In this document: piece by piece, positions 46,390-56,882 of the stretch
How the letters are laid out: the number at the start of each line of letters is the position of its first letter
Position numbering within the stretch: position 1 is the first letter of the stretch
Source of the DNA: Priapulus caudatus
Lineage: Eukaryota > Priapulida > Priapulimorpha > Priapulimorphida > Priapulidae
Length of the DNA: 64,000 bases
Direction: 5' to 3'
NCBI RefSeq assembly: GCF_000485595.1
Contig: NW_014577320.1
Coordinates: 127,271-191,270, forward strand
Notes under the pieces: model-generated
The model's input: only the letters and a program-made list of their open reading frames with translations
The model's database searches: none
Told to the model about the DNA's origin: nothing
Translations under genes and position numbers: made by a program

Positions 46390-46728
46390 TTTTCGCAGAC
46401 AGAGCCACTATGTGTTCACTTGTTTGATGTATTTTTTGACTTCCTTGTGTACTTTGTCATGCAAATTTGCTATTGTATATTTACATATTATAATATTTAA
46501 AAGCGCTCTTAATATCTAAGTTATTTATAGCCTATAACTTGTCTTTTAAGATATTTCGCACCTGAAATCGAAGAAGCGATTATACATGTATTTGTTTTGG
46601 TCACAACAGATGGCGCATTCGTCTCATAAACAAATCAAAGAGAAAACGTGTTACTGTTGTCTGTATTTTAAACGCAGTGAAATTATTACTGTTTTCCTCG
46701 TAATTTGATATTATATATATACATATAA
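46390..46728. promoter_or_regulatory. Probable bidirectional promoter CASD1 / EXOSC7
   Basis: 339 bp separate the divergent start codons of CASD1 (minus) and EXOSC7 (plus). Both 5' UTRs and core promoters must lie here unless there are upstream non-coding exons. I see no clear TATA box for CASD1. An AT-rich run (46709-46729) lies just before the EXOSC7 ATG, too close to be its TATA box. Promoter activity is inferred from gene arrangement only. Confidence 0.6.
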
Positions 46729-46785
46729 ATGACCGATTTACTTCTTAGTGAGGCAGAGAAAATGTTCATAATACATGGCGTGCAG
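46729..46785 (+). CDS. EXOSC7: EXOSC7 exon 1
   Basis: 19 codons from the ATG: MTDLLLSEAEKMFIIHGVQ, then CAG|gtaatc. Human begins MASVTLSEAEKVYIVHGVQ, which fixes the start. Confidence 0.96.
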
Positions 46786-49700
46786 GTAATCATTAATTAG
46801 GACTTGGTATTGTCTAAGTCTGAGTCACACTGTTTTCGGCACGTGCAATCTTCCAAGTTCTAAGCACTGAGACTGACAGCAAGAACCATTCCGCTGCAGC
46901 TACAGCACACACACGGCCATTGTCTATATATAACATGCTGCCAGTGGTTCTAAGACTAAGAGTAAGAGTAAGAGTAAGATAGCACTAATGCCACTAATGG
47001 CACTGTGGCAATAAGCCTAGGATCCTTTTATTTTTAAGTTTAGCTTCTTTGTTACTGTGATTCCGTATTGGAATTCCCTGCCTTCATCTTTGGTAAATTG
47101 CAAGTTTGCAACATTTTCCACTGCGATCCGCAGTGTGGATCTATCGATTTGATCCACTTCTCTCTCCGTCTTACTCTAAGTTCCCAGGACTTTTGAAGAC
47201 TATCATTTATGAGGTTAAGAGGTTAATTACAGACTCAAAGAGTGAGTGAGACGAAGACCGAAGCCTTCATCGGTTTACATTTTTAATCTCCTCGCGTTCA
47301 CAGGCAATTGGAACGTTTCAACAATAAAATGGTGGTGAATCAAAACGTTTTCACTACTAAAGTCTCAATTTGTTGATGTATTCGCTATCGACTAATAATT
47401 CCACGTAAATGCCGTTCAAATGCTTTTTTGCAACACGCAATTTTACCACACGCACGCCGCTGCAAAAACAGCAGAAATATAGAGGAAGTGGGAAATCCTC
47501 GGCGCCAAATTCGCACAACGCTCGTTTAATTTACTGAAGATTTCAAAAATGAACTAAAATCATAAACCCTGCAATTGTTTACCAGTAAAGTATACTATGA
47601 TCAAATAATATTTGTTGTTAAAGGACAACTTACGGGTTGATGGTAGGAGCTGTGATGATTACAGACACATTGAATTGGAAACGGATGTAGTTTCAAGTGC
47701 AAATGGATCAGCAAGATTAAAACTGGTAAGCTCCAGTGTACTCTGGAAATGAGAATTAATAATTTAGATATGAATTTAGTTATTGTGTGTACTAATGTAC
47801 TATGGAGTTTAGTAAACCTCATTAACAAATAAAATGCGAGATGTTGTACTTTGGTAATAATTAAACATGCGCAATAAATATTGTGAAGGTAAAGCGCTTT
47901 CATATAGAAACTGTTTAGATACTGTAGGATACACAATGTAATATTCCGTTCATATTGACAGAGTCAAACAGATGTACTCGTTGGTGTTAAGGCTGATCTA
48001 ACTACACCTCCAACTGATAACCCAGATGTCGGGACACTAGAATTCTTTGTTGACTGGTAAAATCTTTTTCTTGTGTAGCACTTATGATATGATACTTTGT
48101 GCACATGGCAATTTTTCAAATTTTGCTATTATTGTTGTAATTTGTGCCTACTATCTACGTTTGCCCATAGTTCTGCTAATGCAGCACCAACATTTGAGGG
48201 CCGAGGTGGAGAGGATTTGGCCCGGGACATCAGCAGTACCCTAGCGAGAGCCTACAGCTCAGATCGCTGCTCCAGCAGCATGTTGAAGGCTCTCTGTGTC
48301 GTTCCTTCTGAGCAGTGCTGGGTTCTCTATATAGACATTCTGGTAGGTGGCACCACTGCAAGAGTGCAAGTATCAGTCATACTCCAAGATGAAACTTTCT
48401 ACAAGTTTACTTGCATAGGATTAACCTTGATGCTGTTTTTAAATGTAAAATAAATAATTTCAGCTATGACATAATTTCAACATAATACAATATTAAAATG
48501 TATACTCCAGTATCATTCCTTGTAACTAACATTGCACGATATGAACATCAATGAACATGTAGTACCATGTACCTATTGCATACTGATGAAGTATTTTCTT
48601 CTACATTTAGATTCTAGAGTGTGGAGGGAGTTTGTACGATGCAGTGTCTATTGCGGTTAAAGCAGCCCTTTCAAGTACCAAGTATGTGTATATTAATAAC
48701 AAACAGGTGATGTAGTAAGTTTACAACACATTAATTTAACTTGGGTGCTAACGTATAGCGGTAGGAGAAATTTTAAACTGGTTGTATACTGTGTGTGTAT
48801 CAAGTCGGACATTTCCATTACCAGACAGAACATGTTGGTATAATATACAGTTGATATTATCAGCATGCACGTGTGTAGTGCTTTTGATATTTTACACACA
48901 GAGTTCCAGTTGTGAAAGTAACAAGTAGTGATGGTGGTAAACCTGAGCTGGAGCTATCTGATGATCCATATGACAGTCTACGCATTAATGTGAAACATGC
49001 CCCATGCAATGTCACACTTAGCAAGGTCAGTGAAGCTTTCTGTATTAATATCTATGCATATGTCTAATAAACAACAAATAGGCCTTTATAATAACTAGGA
49101 TAAAAATGTCTTAATAATTAACAGCTGTGATGCTACTATAATTATTTGTGATGCTAAGGTTATTGTAGTTTGCAAAAAATGTACAATGGAGCTAACAGAC
49201 TACCACTGAAGGTAGTATTCATTATTTTGTTAACTCCAAGATTCTGTAACATCCGAGCAGCATCCAGAGAGACCGTGTACAAGATGGCATTGCGCAAAAG
49301 ATGCGTTATTCCCCGACCGCCGAGAGCGGTTAAGCCGCGCACTTCCGCGGGACTGGGCGCACGTGACCGCGGTGTGTTGTATGTAGCATCTCGCGCGCCG
49401 AGGGAAGGCGTGCGCGCGAATGCGTATAGCGGGCAGCGTAACATCGCGCAGTTTTCGGGACACGTACATCGGCTCGGCTACATCGGCTTTGGAGAGGGGC
49501 CTTTCCGATTATAGATTGACACGCGTTTGTACATCCTCGCCGTCGTACCGTCACCTGCCGTGTTTGCGTCCCTTATCTGGCGTTCTCCCATTCTCTTTCT
49601 CTCTTTCTCGTACTCCCCACGGTCTGTCTCTCTCTCTCTCTCTCTCTCGCTCGCTCCGCCGCCACGGGTCAATAAGGTATCTATATACATGCATCAATGC

Positions 49701-52700
49701 TGCCGCAGCCAGGCACACAGGCACTTGCAGCGTTTCAATAAAATGTAATGCTAAATAAATACGAAATCTATTTACTACCAAAGTCACCGCGAAGTCTACC
49801 GAGAATGCCCACGCTAGCCAGCCGATTACGGCTCGAGCGGGCAGCGTAACATCGTGCAGTTTTCGGGACACGTACACCGGCTCGGCTACGGTGGACTTGT
49901 CATTATGATTATCATAAACTCATTGCATGAATTCAGATACGAATACATGTACTGACATGTAGAACACATCTGATAAAAGCGTGACAACTTGTTATTTTAT
50001 GTTCTTTAAATAATAAGCCGCTCGCGCCGTCCCACAGCTCAAAAACTCCCCGAGCCAGCGTTTGTTGGAGATAGCATTTCGACCGTGCCCGGCCGCCACG
50101 TGAGCGCGGGGGAGGAGGGAGGCTGGAATGTCGCGCTCCGTCGTCTTCATAAAAACATGTGCATATATATATATATTTGTGTGTCAGTGTGGCGGCGTAT
50201 TGTAGAATTAGCTACGTGTAAATACTGGCACGGCCACGCCAGCACGTGCTCGCACGACGTGCCATCGCCACGGGCAGCGCGGGGTCAGGAGGTTGATAAA
50301 AACCTCGCACAAACGCAGCCAGGCGCCGCCACGGCGGCGGCGCTTTTGGAGATAGCATCTAGACCGCGCCAGCCCACGTGGAGCGCCGTACACGTCTTCG
50401 TTAAAACCTCTGTGGGAGGCTCGATGAAGACGAACAAGAACGCAGTTATACCAGGTCTTAATGTATGAGATCTTTTAGTGATCAGCATTCAATTCTGTGA
50501 AGAATGAATAAACAAAACAGGTTTAGGTTGATGTTCTTTAAACAACACTCAACAGAAACACAAATCACCCATTCGTATATTGCATAATCTTCAAAGATAT
50601 ATGTATCTGCATCTACTCAGTTAAACATACAATAACCAACTTATGACTATATGACTTATATAACTTATGACTATATGACTATATGACTTATGACTTATTA
50701 CTACTGTGATCGGATGTAACTGACATTTTCTGCTAAAACCAATGTGGTGCACTGTCACACAAAGGTCGGTCACACGGTCAGTTCAGCAGGTAATCAATCC
50801 TGTAATACAATCATTGGCATCATAAATACCAGCAACCAGACAACACAAGATTCTCATTACCTGACTCTTCTACACTACAATTCCTCCCCATAACATTGAC
50901 TAAATCCAGATAAGCTGGTTAAATTCCACACTAACTCCCTACAGTACTGCAACTTGCAGTATAACATTACAGTCAAATGCCAGCTATAATCATGCAATGT
51001 GCTTCACGGTAAGCCTTGACCTTGAATGGCTTAGTATAGGCCATTTACACGCGGCTGTGGTCTATCGACAGCAGCATTACAAATGCTGTAATTCACTAAA
51101 CTTTTACGATTACACATTGAACGTTACATGTTAAACAGTAACATATTACATGCTAATACCAACGTTTACATATTGAACAACTTATCATGAATCAAACCGA
51201 TACAACTCACCTAACATGTTAACACAATGGCACAACGCTCAAATGGAACAAATCATTAGCTTCGAGTGCATTCTTGTTCCCCGGCTTGTGCCTCAAAACA
51301 GCACCAGTGCCACCTCTCGGTGTGAGATCCTATTTTCGCTCGAAACATCCTCCCCCCACGATGCGACGTCACTCTCGCATCTCTACCCATACAGTACTGA
51401 TAAATACTCTACAGTTCAAATTACTCATACCCTTCTACAGGACATGACTGACTACTATCTTATTAACAGGTCTACTGAAGAACTTGTTCGCAGATTTGAC
51501 TTGGACGTTTCGCACTCGATTGTCTTTTCCCGTGTACACGTCAGTGATTCGACCAAGCTTCCATTGTCCCCGAATAATGTTAGGGTCAGCCATCAGAACA
51601 ACATCATCTACCCTGACATTCCGCGCATCTGCGCGCAAAGACCGGGGCCGCAAGTCCGTCTAGGACCTGAGTTGAGATTTCTTTCTCTGGCAAATGTTCA
51701 CTTGTTAGCTGCCACACTGTTCTAAAAGAAAATGTGTATTGCACTCACAGATTGGACACAGTCATGTAGTAGATGCCAGCCTGGAGGAAGAAGTGTGTTC
51801 TTTAGCCTCTCTCATGATGGCTGTCACAGAGGAAGGTACAGTGACCATGTTGAAGAAATCTGCGTGTGGAAGTCTACACCCAGAGAGCATATATGAGATG
51901 CTAGAGGTAAGTGGGGCCTACATACTTACCAATATATCATATGGCACATGAAAATATTAGCTAGATGCATCCAGACCTGCCAACTGTTACGTATTGCCCG
52001 TAATTTGTTACGGACGCGAGTCAAAATTACGGTGTTACGGACGACCTCGAAAAATTACGGACAGCAGGAAATCTCTGAAATTTATATTTTTTAATGCAAA
52101 AAAAAAGAAATAAACAGTGTAAAATCAACTATTATCATGTAACATGACTACTGTGACTGTAGATTTAGACTAATAGCTCTTAAAACGTAACGGTACTCAC
52201 TGAAAATGGTAAATTATGCTGTGTTATGCGTTCGTCTGTCTGGTTTATGGGAGCAGCCATTTTGAATGACGTCACGGATCCAGGAATAGTAGTACCGCAC
52301 TGAAGGCTATTTTGTGGCACAAAAACGTGTTACTGACAAATGCCTATTTGTTACGGAAAAATCCAATAATTATTACTGATGATCATCAGATGGGGTTGGC
52401 AGGTCTGTGCATCCCAGTACAGGAATGAACCAAGTGTACGTGTGTGTAAGTGTAACAATATAATACCTACTGTGATTATCCTAAATTGCTTGTTTTTATT
52501 AATATTTGTGACCGTAGGCTTTAACTAACATCAGAAAATATCTACTGAGCTATCACCTCATTACTTTGTGTGTAATATGTTATAATTACTAGTTCAGATT
52601 GTAATTAAGATAATAATGGTGTTTATGATCTTCTGTGATTCATTCTGCAGACGGGAAAGAATGTTGGGTTGAATCTCAATAAACAATTGACAAGACAGTT

Positions 52701-52764
52701 GCTTGACGAGGAATGCTTACATACACAAATGGGAACCAACAGGGAGCCAAAAGGATTCTTGTAA
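46729..52764 (+). CDS. EXOSC7: EXOSC7 / RRP42, RNA exosome ring subunit (complete, 8 exons)
   Basis: EXOSC7 (RRP42) is one of six RNase PH-like subunits forming the ring of the eukaryotic exosome, which degrades and trims RNA in nucleus and cytoplasm; animal ring subunits are catalytically inactive. Eight exons (57, 102, 95, 172, 71, 124, 156 and 114 nt) join in phase to 296 codons plus stop; human is 291 aa. Motifs in order: LSEAEKMFIIHGVQ, NLRVDGRSCDDYR, TDVLVGVKAD, APTFEGRGGEDLARD, CWVLYIDILILECGGSLYDA, LELSDDPYDS, GHSHVVDASLEEEVCSLASL and GSLHPESIYEM, each matching the human protein. Intron 6 (49026-51750) holds a CpG-rich repeat block and a BEL/Pao remnant, and intron 7 a hAT-like MITE. 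AATAAA overlaps the stop codon (TAATAAA). Confidence 0.97.
47305..47555 (-). mobile_element. Diverged copy of the 5661-6670 element arm in EXOSC7 intron 1
   Basis: Begins CACAGGCAATTGGAACGTTTC on the plus strand (compare CACAGGCACTTAGAGCGTTTC at 5661) and keeps the same order of landmarks through CAAATGCTT, GCCGCTGCA and CGCTCG. The minus-strand reading retains AKKHLNGIY beside ADEHLDGIY of the other copies but has stops. Confidence 0.6.
47624..47725 (+). CDS. EXOSC7: EXOSC7 exon 2
   Basis: The acceptor ttgttaaag|GAC is followed by 34 codons including DNLRVDGRSCDDYRHIELET and NGSARLKL; the donor is gtaagc. Human has DLRVDGRGCEDYR and SGSARVKLG. Confidence 0.95.
47962..48056 (+). CDS. EXOSC7: EXOSC7 exon 3
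   Basis: Encodes TDVLVGVKADLTTP and LEFFVDC; acceptor ttgacag, donor CTG|gtaaaa, phase 2. Confidence 0.95.
48171..48342 (+). CDS. EXOSC7: EXOSC7 exon 4
   Basis: The acceptor gcccatag completes Cys. It encodes SANAAPTFEGRGGEDLARDI through CWVLYIDIL; donor gtaggt, phase 0. Confidence 0.96.
48611..48681 (+). CDS. EXOSC7: EXOSC7 exon 5
   Basis: ILECGGSLYDAVSIAVKAAL matches human LLECGGNLFDAISIAVKAAL. Donor CCAA|gtatgt, phase 2. Confidence 0.96.
48902..49025 (+). CDS. EXOSC7: EXOSC7 exon 6
   Basis: The acceptor acacacag|A completes Lys. It encodes VPVVKVTSSDGG, ELELSDDPYDSLRI and CNVTLSK; donor gtcagt. Confidence 0.95.
49240..50470. repeat. CpG-rich composite repeat block in EXOSC7 intron 6
   Basis: Markedly GC- and CpG-rich against an AT-rich background. 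Contains direct repeats: GCGGGCAGCGTAACATCGCG at 49427 recurs at 49838 as GCGGGCAGCGTAACATCGTG, and GGAGATAGCAT at 50068 and 50348. A (TC)n run lies at about 49628-49650, and a fragment of the 5661-type element end (CACAGGCACTTGCAGCGTTT) at 49717-49786. Open frames on both strands are not convincing genes. Confidence 0.65.
51435..51653 (-). pseudogene. BEL/Pao retrotransposon integrase C-terminal remnant
   Basis: The minus frame contains NVRVDDVVLMADPNIIRGQW and KLGRITDVYTGKDNRVRNV, ending SRPVNKIVV, the pattern of the DUF5641 domain that closes the integrase of BEL/Pao LTR retrotransposons. An in-frame stop lies just upstream and no reverse transcriptase or LTRs are visible. The 169-codon plus-strand frame across it (51216-51725) is antisense. 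Confidence 0.75.
51751..51906 (+). CDS. EXOSC7: EXOSC7 exon 7
   Basis: 52 codons: IGHSHVVDASLEEEVCSLAS and GSLHPESIYEMLE. Acceptor actcacag, donor GAG|gtaagt. It follows the 2.7-kb repeat-filled intron 6. Confidence 0.96.
51973..52406. mobile_element. hAT-like MITE in EXOSC7 intron 7
   Basis: Inverted ends AGACCTGCCAAC and GTTGGCAGGTCT. Flanking ATGCATCC (51965-51972) and GTGCATCC (52407-52414) match at 7 of 8 positions. The interior has repeated TTACGGA motifs. Confidence 0.7.
52651..52764 (+). CDS. EXOSC7: EXOSC7 exon 8 (stop)
   Basis: The acceptor ttctgcag is followed by 37 codons from TGKNVGLNLNKQL to EPKGFL and TAA. This tail is the least conserved part of the family. Confidence 0.92.
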   Translation, partial: TGKNVGLNLNKQLTRQLLDEECLHTQMGTNREPKGFL

Positions 52765-53040
52765 TAAATATCCAGTTTAATGCATACCAATTTTAATCTA
52801 TCAATCCCCAATGTATCGTACAGTCATGTCTGATATATATTAATTATTTTAACCTAAAAGGTTTCTTTTGCAGTACTTGAGGATTTCTGTATATAAGAAT
52901 ATATATCAGTAAAATGCTTTTGTAACCTGAATTATGGAAGTAGCAATTAAAGGACATGTATTTGGGAAAAGTAAACAATTCGTTGTGAAAAGAGGACCAA
53001 CTATCTCAGGTATAACTAAATGAAAATAATTCACATATTT

Positions 53041-53189
53041 TCATTGAGGACATTCATTTATTGCATCCCTTCTTATAGAATTCGCTTGCCTAATAAAGAG
53101 CTCCTCAAACACCAAAGCTTTCCCTTTCAAGAATGACATTGTCCTTGCCTGGAATGCTGGATTAATCTTAGTGAAAAATATATCTTCAC
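53041..53189 (-). CDS. Candidate terminal exon of an unrecognised gene
   Basis: After the acceptor-like aatagcacag an open frame runs GEDIFFTKINPAFQARTM, then SFLKGKALVFEELFIRQANS, and ends ECPQ-stop. It is richer in charged residues and less AT-rich than its surroundings, so it looks coding. I do not recognise the family. It could belong with the candidate first exon at 54879-55055 on the same strand, or be chance. Confidence 0.3.
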
Positions 53190-54878
53190 CTGTGCTATTT
53201 CTATTTATAATTTGCTGATTTATTATTTTATATTGAATTATTGCTGATAGATGATAATATCTAGAAGCTTGTGCCAAACAAAACAAACCCAACGCACACA
53301 ATAACTTAATGCCTTAAGAACAGTTTTATAATTACGCAAAATATATACTGTACAAGTTTTATACATCTGACATAATAACTTTAAAAGAAATGTAAGCAAG
53401 TCAATTAAATGAATTTTTGGAAATGAATATTCATGATATTTATGATATTTTCTTTGGTGTTAAATGGCTCTGCACAAAAGCAAGTATGCTAGCTATTCTC
53501 AGAGGTTCCAGGCTGTGTTAGACATAATTAACAATTCTCTTCCAATGCAATAAAGCACAAGTGGTGTATGTCAAACATAGCTTATCATCAATACACTATA
53601 TAGCTATGGTTATGCTATTGAGCTTGTGTAACCTGAAACCAGTGTTTCAAGTGTCACTACTAAGGTATCAATAAAGTCTAGGTATACCCAACGAAAGAAC
53701 TAGGCACAAACTTATCAAAACCATCAAGAATTTTCTTAAATTAAAAATACTAGTACATATACAGTTTACTATGATTGACATGAGATTCATGTCATATAGG
53801 CTAGCACCAATAATTATAGCTATATGCAGCATTCACACTTTATATAGCTTTCAGTTTAATATAGTCTTCAATGATATAGCTTCAATTACTTTGATATTTA
53901 ACTCCTTGATGATGAAGTAAGTCTGCACTAACACAAAAAATATTTGCATTCCTATCTCACATTAAACAGGTCGCATAAACGCATACTACATGGCCAAACA
54001 ACCCATACACACATGATTAGATCAATGGGCAGAATATTAAAGATGCCAGTAATCTTGATCCCCTCTCATGTGTATCTTTGGACTACACCACTTATATTAT
54101 CAGTATTATCACTTTATTATCACTTATGGATTAAGAAATCCAGAAAATGATGACTTGGTGGTAGAATTAGTTAGCAGTGATCAAGGACATTGCTATAAGG
54201 TTGAGAAAAACAACAAAGTGTTTGATATTATAGAACTTAAGCAATAAGCTTGTTAACTGTGCGTAAACACTCTAAATTTGACACCGAGGTCCAACAAACA
54301 GAAACACTCAAACTATGCCTAAATAAAAAATCATAGTAGGCCTACATTTGCGAGTGAAGGTAAAATGGCTCACAACTCTGCACCTCGTCCTTGACAAATT
54401 TCAATCATATATGGGCTGTAAGAACAGTATCCATGTAATAACATTAATATAATTCACTAGTCGTACTATCAAAAGTAACTAAAGTTTTTCTTAATCCTAG
54501 CATTACTATTTCTTACAATTCTGCATTAATCGGGCAAATATTATTGGCATAATTGGTTGCTCAACATTACAGATTACTGATTTCAAGACATACACATAAT
54601 AATGACGTTCATCAATATTACGCAGCCACTAACGGTTTAACTGATGTTTTGTTAACGACACTGCACACCAACTTTTCTGTCATTTTTCAGTTTTGTCTGA
54701 CCAGCAGAAATACAAATGACCTTGCCAACTTCTAGAATCTCAAACTGGTTGACAACTGATTGCTTATGATTTGGAAAACGTGTTTCTGCTACTCAACAAT
54801 GCACGTTAGCACATTAAAATACAGGGGTAAATGTTAAATATAGCCGAATAAAAAACTACAATTACAATAAAAATATAC

Positions 54879-55055
54879 ATTGGGAATCCTGTCAAAGGAC
54901 AATCCATATTGCATTGAATGTGCCCTACCCCGGCCCCCATCATTTTTGTTGCAGTTAGATCGCTGATCTACTCTAGTCACCACTGTACTCTGCCTATCCT
55001 CCATAGCCACTCCACCAGCAGAAATATGACAATCCGCAGACACTTGACTTGCCAT
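54879..55055 (-). CDS. Candidate first exon of an unrecognised gene
   Basis: The ATG at 55055 opens a frame beginning MASQVSADCHISAGG and ending SFDRIPN before a possible donor CAAT|gtatat. Codon content is more GC-rich than the flanks and there is no low-complexity repeat. No homolog recognised; no connecting exons identified. Confidence 0.25.
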
Positions 55056-56657
55056 TATTTACAAATTTCAATACTACCCTGAGCAACTGTATACGTTTTC
55101 TGAACAATTTCCTGGCAGAAATACGTTCACACTTACACCGTGAACATGAACATCGCATGAATATCTAGCTATAATATCATGACAAATTACACACAAGATC
55201 GAGTAAAACATCAATTGGTAGCCTGCTAATTGCGATAGGTACACGTGTGATTGCAGGTTTGTTAGTATCTATTCATACGTGGATTAAAGTATTGATCACT
55301 GAATCAATCACTCCATTTCTTGTCAATTAAATATGGTTGTCAAAGAAATTCTGTGCAACAGTTGCACCTCCAGCAATTTTTTTTAGGAAATATCAAATGA
55401 TCTGCCGGCAGATCTAAATGACAGTGCGAGATCACTGAGGGGCTAAATTAGCAGGTGACAAGATAAGTTTATATGTACTCCCAAAATGTCTTACTATTTA
55501 ACAAATATAATAGATCCATAGTATATGGGTCAACCCATTTCAAATCAACAAATATTTTAAAAATTACATTCTAGTATTAATTCTAGTATACATTCTTCCA
55601 ACTTCAAATGTTTAATTTAAACAATGTGAAATTTTAGCTCTTAAACTATTTATACCTTGAAAATCACAAGTAACAATTGACTGATAATAATGAATGGATG
55701 ATGGTACCTTATCCTGAAGATCAGATAAGTATATCTCTATAGCAGACTGAATTGCCTAAAAACTGGCAGTCCGATTGTCAAGCAAAATTTAATAGCCTGT
55801 TCAGAAAAATGGCAAAATCTCATAAACAATTTGGAATACCGAGCTTGAATTTCATACCGTTTTTGTAATAATTGTGGAAAATTTGGAGTGAATCCGAGAC
55901 GAATGAGTATGTGGATTTTGCCCATTTGAAATGGAGTGACCGAAGTGTGATTTTGCATGTTTACTGGAATTACATCGAAGAAATCAACACGTGTACAAAT
56001 CTAACAATATATGGGATATAAAACATGAAGATCATGAGATCAGTTTTATGCAGTAAAGCAGCATTTTGAGATCAATATATCAGTGATATCTAAGAAACTG
56101 TTGTTAATTTTATTTTAATTAAATAATATTAATATTAATAAGTTCAAGTTATGCCAGTTATTTATATGCTAATATCAAAATGCCATCTCCCTATAGAAAA
56201 TGCGACTACATTACAGAAATAGACTTAAGCTATAGTTGGAAAATAGTAGATATATAATATATCAGGAGATATATATATATAATATACATATATATGCTGT
56301 AATATATAAAAGGTAGGATAATAGGTCACATCACTGGACACCTTATTGAAGACATCACCTCAGCAAGACAGCATGTTTTGTATTATTATATCTAACACAA
56401 TTATGATGTATTTATACACATATACTTTTTCTATTTTGGGTAAGCTTTATTTTCTTCAGATTTTACTGAAATTTATAGGCGATCAAACCATTGTGATGCA
56501 TCAGTTCATATCAGTTTTACTTTCTTTAATATGATTTGTTTAATTACGTCACTCACTAATCTCGGGCATGAAAATTGCAACGCTTGCCACTCGCTGCAAA
56601 AATATTAAGTAAACCTAGTAAACGATACCCCATAGGCTTTTTATCGCAGGATAGCTT

Positions 56658-56882
56658 TTAGTTTGTGTCCAACTGTGAGCAAGTTTCCCCACAGATTCTA
56701 TGCCTGACAGCTGGGAGAGGCAGGAAGATGTGCTGCGTTCGCTCTGTGTCTGCGCGGCAGATGGGGCACTGCGGGCAACGTGCGGCGCACGCATCACAGC
56801 AGACAGCGTGACCACATGGGCAGAAGGCACATGAAATCGCCTCGTCCATGCACACCCTGCAGGACAGAGCATCCTGCAACTC
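56658..56882 (-). CDS. MYLIP: MYLIP exon, RING finger and stop
   Basis: ELQDALSCRVCMDE opens a C3HC4 RING with all expected Cys/His ligands (CxxC, CxCGH, CCxxC, CPxC), ending HIFLPLP like human HVYLPTH. The stop TAA is at 56658-56660. Confidence 0.96.
   Translation of the reverse strand, partial: ELQDALSCRVCMDEAISCAFCPCGHAVCCDACAARCPQCPICRADTERTQHIFLPLPAVRHRICGETCSQLDTN

Larger units (their letters stand above)
52765..56657. other. Convergent intergenic region EXOSC7-MYLIP
   Basis: AT-rich sequence between the 3' ends of two convergent genes. Apart from the two weak minus-strand candidate exons listed separately, I see no conserved coding sequence. An (AT)-rich microsatellite is at about 56255-56310. 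Confidence 0.6.

Noticed and set aside
51216-51725. 169-codon plus-strand frame
   Set aside because: It is antisense to the recognisable BEL/Pao integrase tail.
55737-55958. 73-codon minus-strand frame
   Set aside because: No clear splice context or family similarity; indistinguishable from a chance frame.
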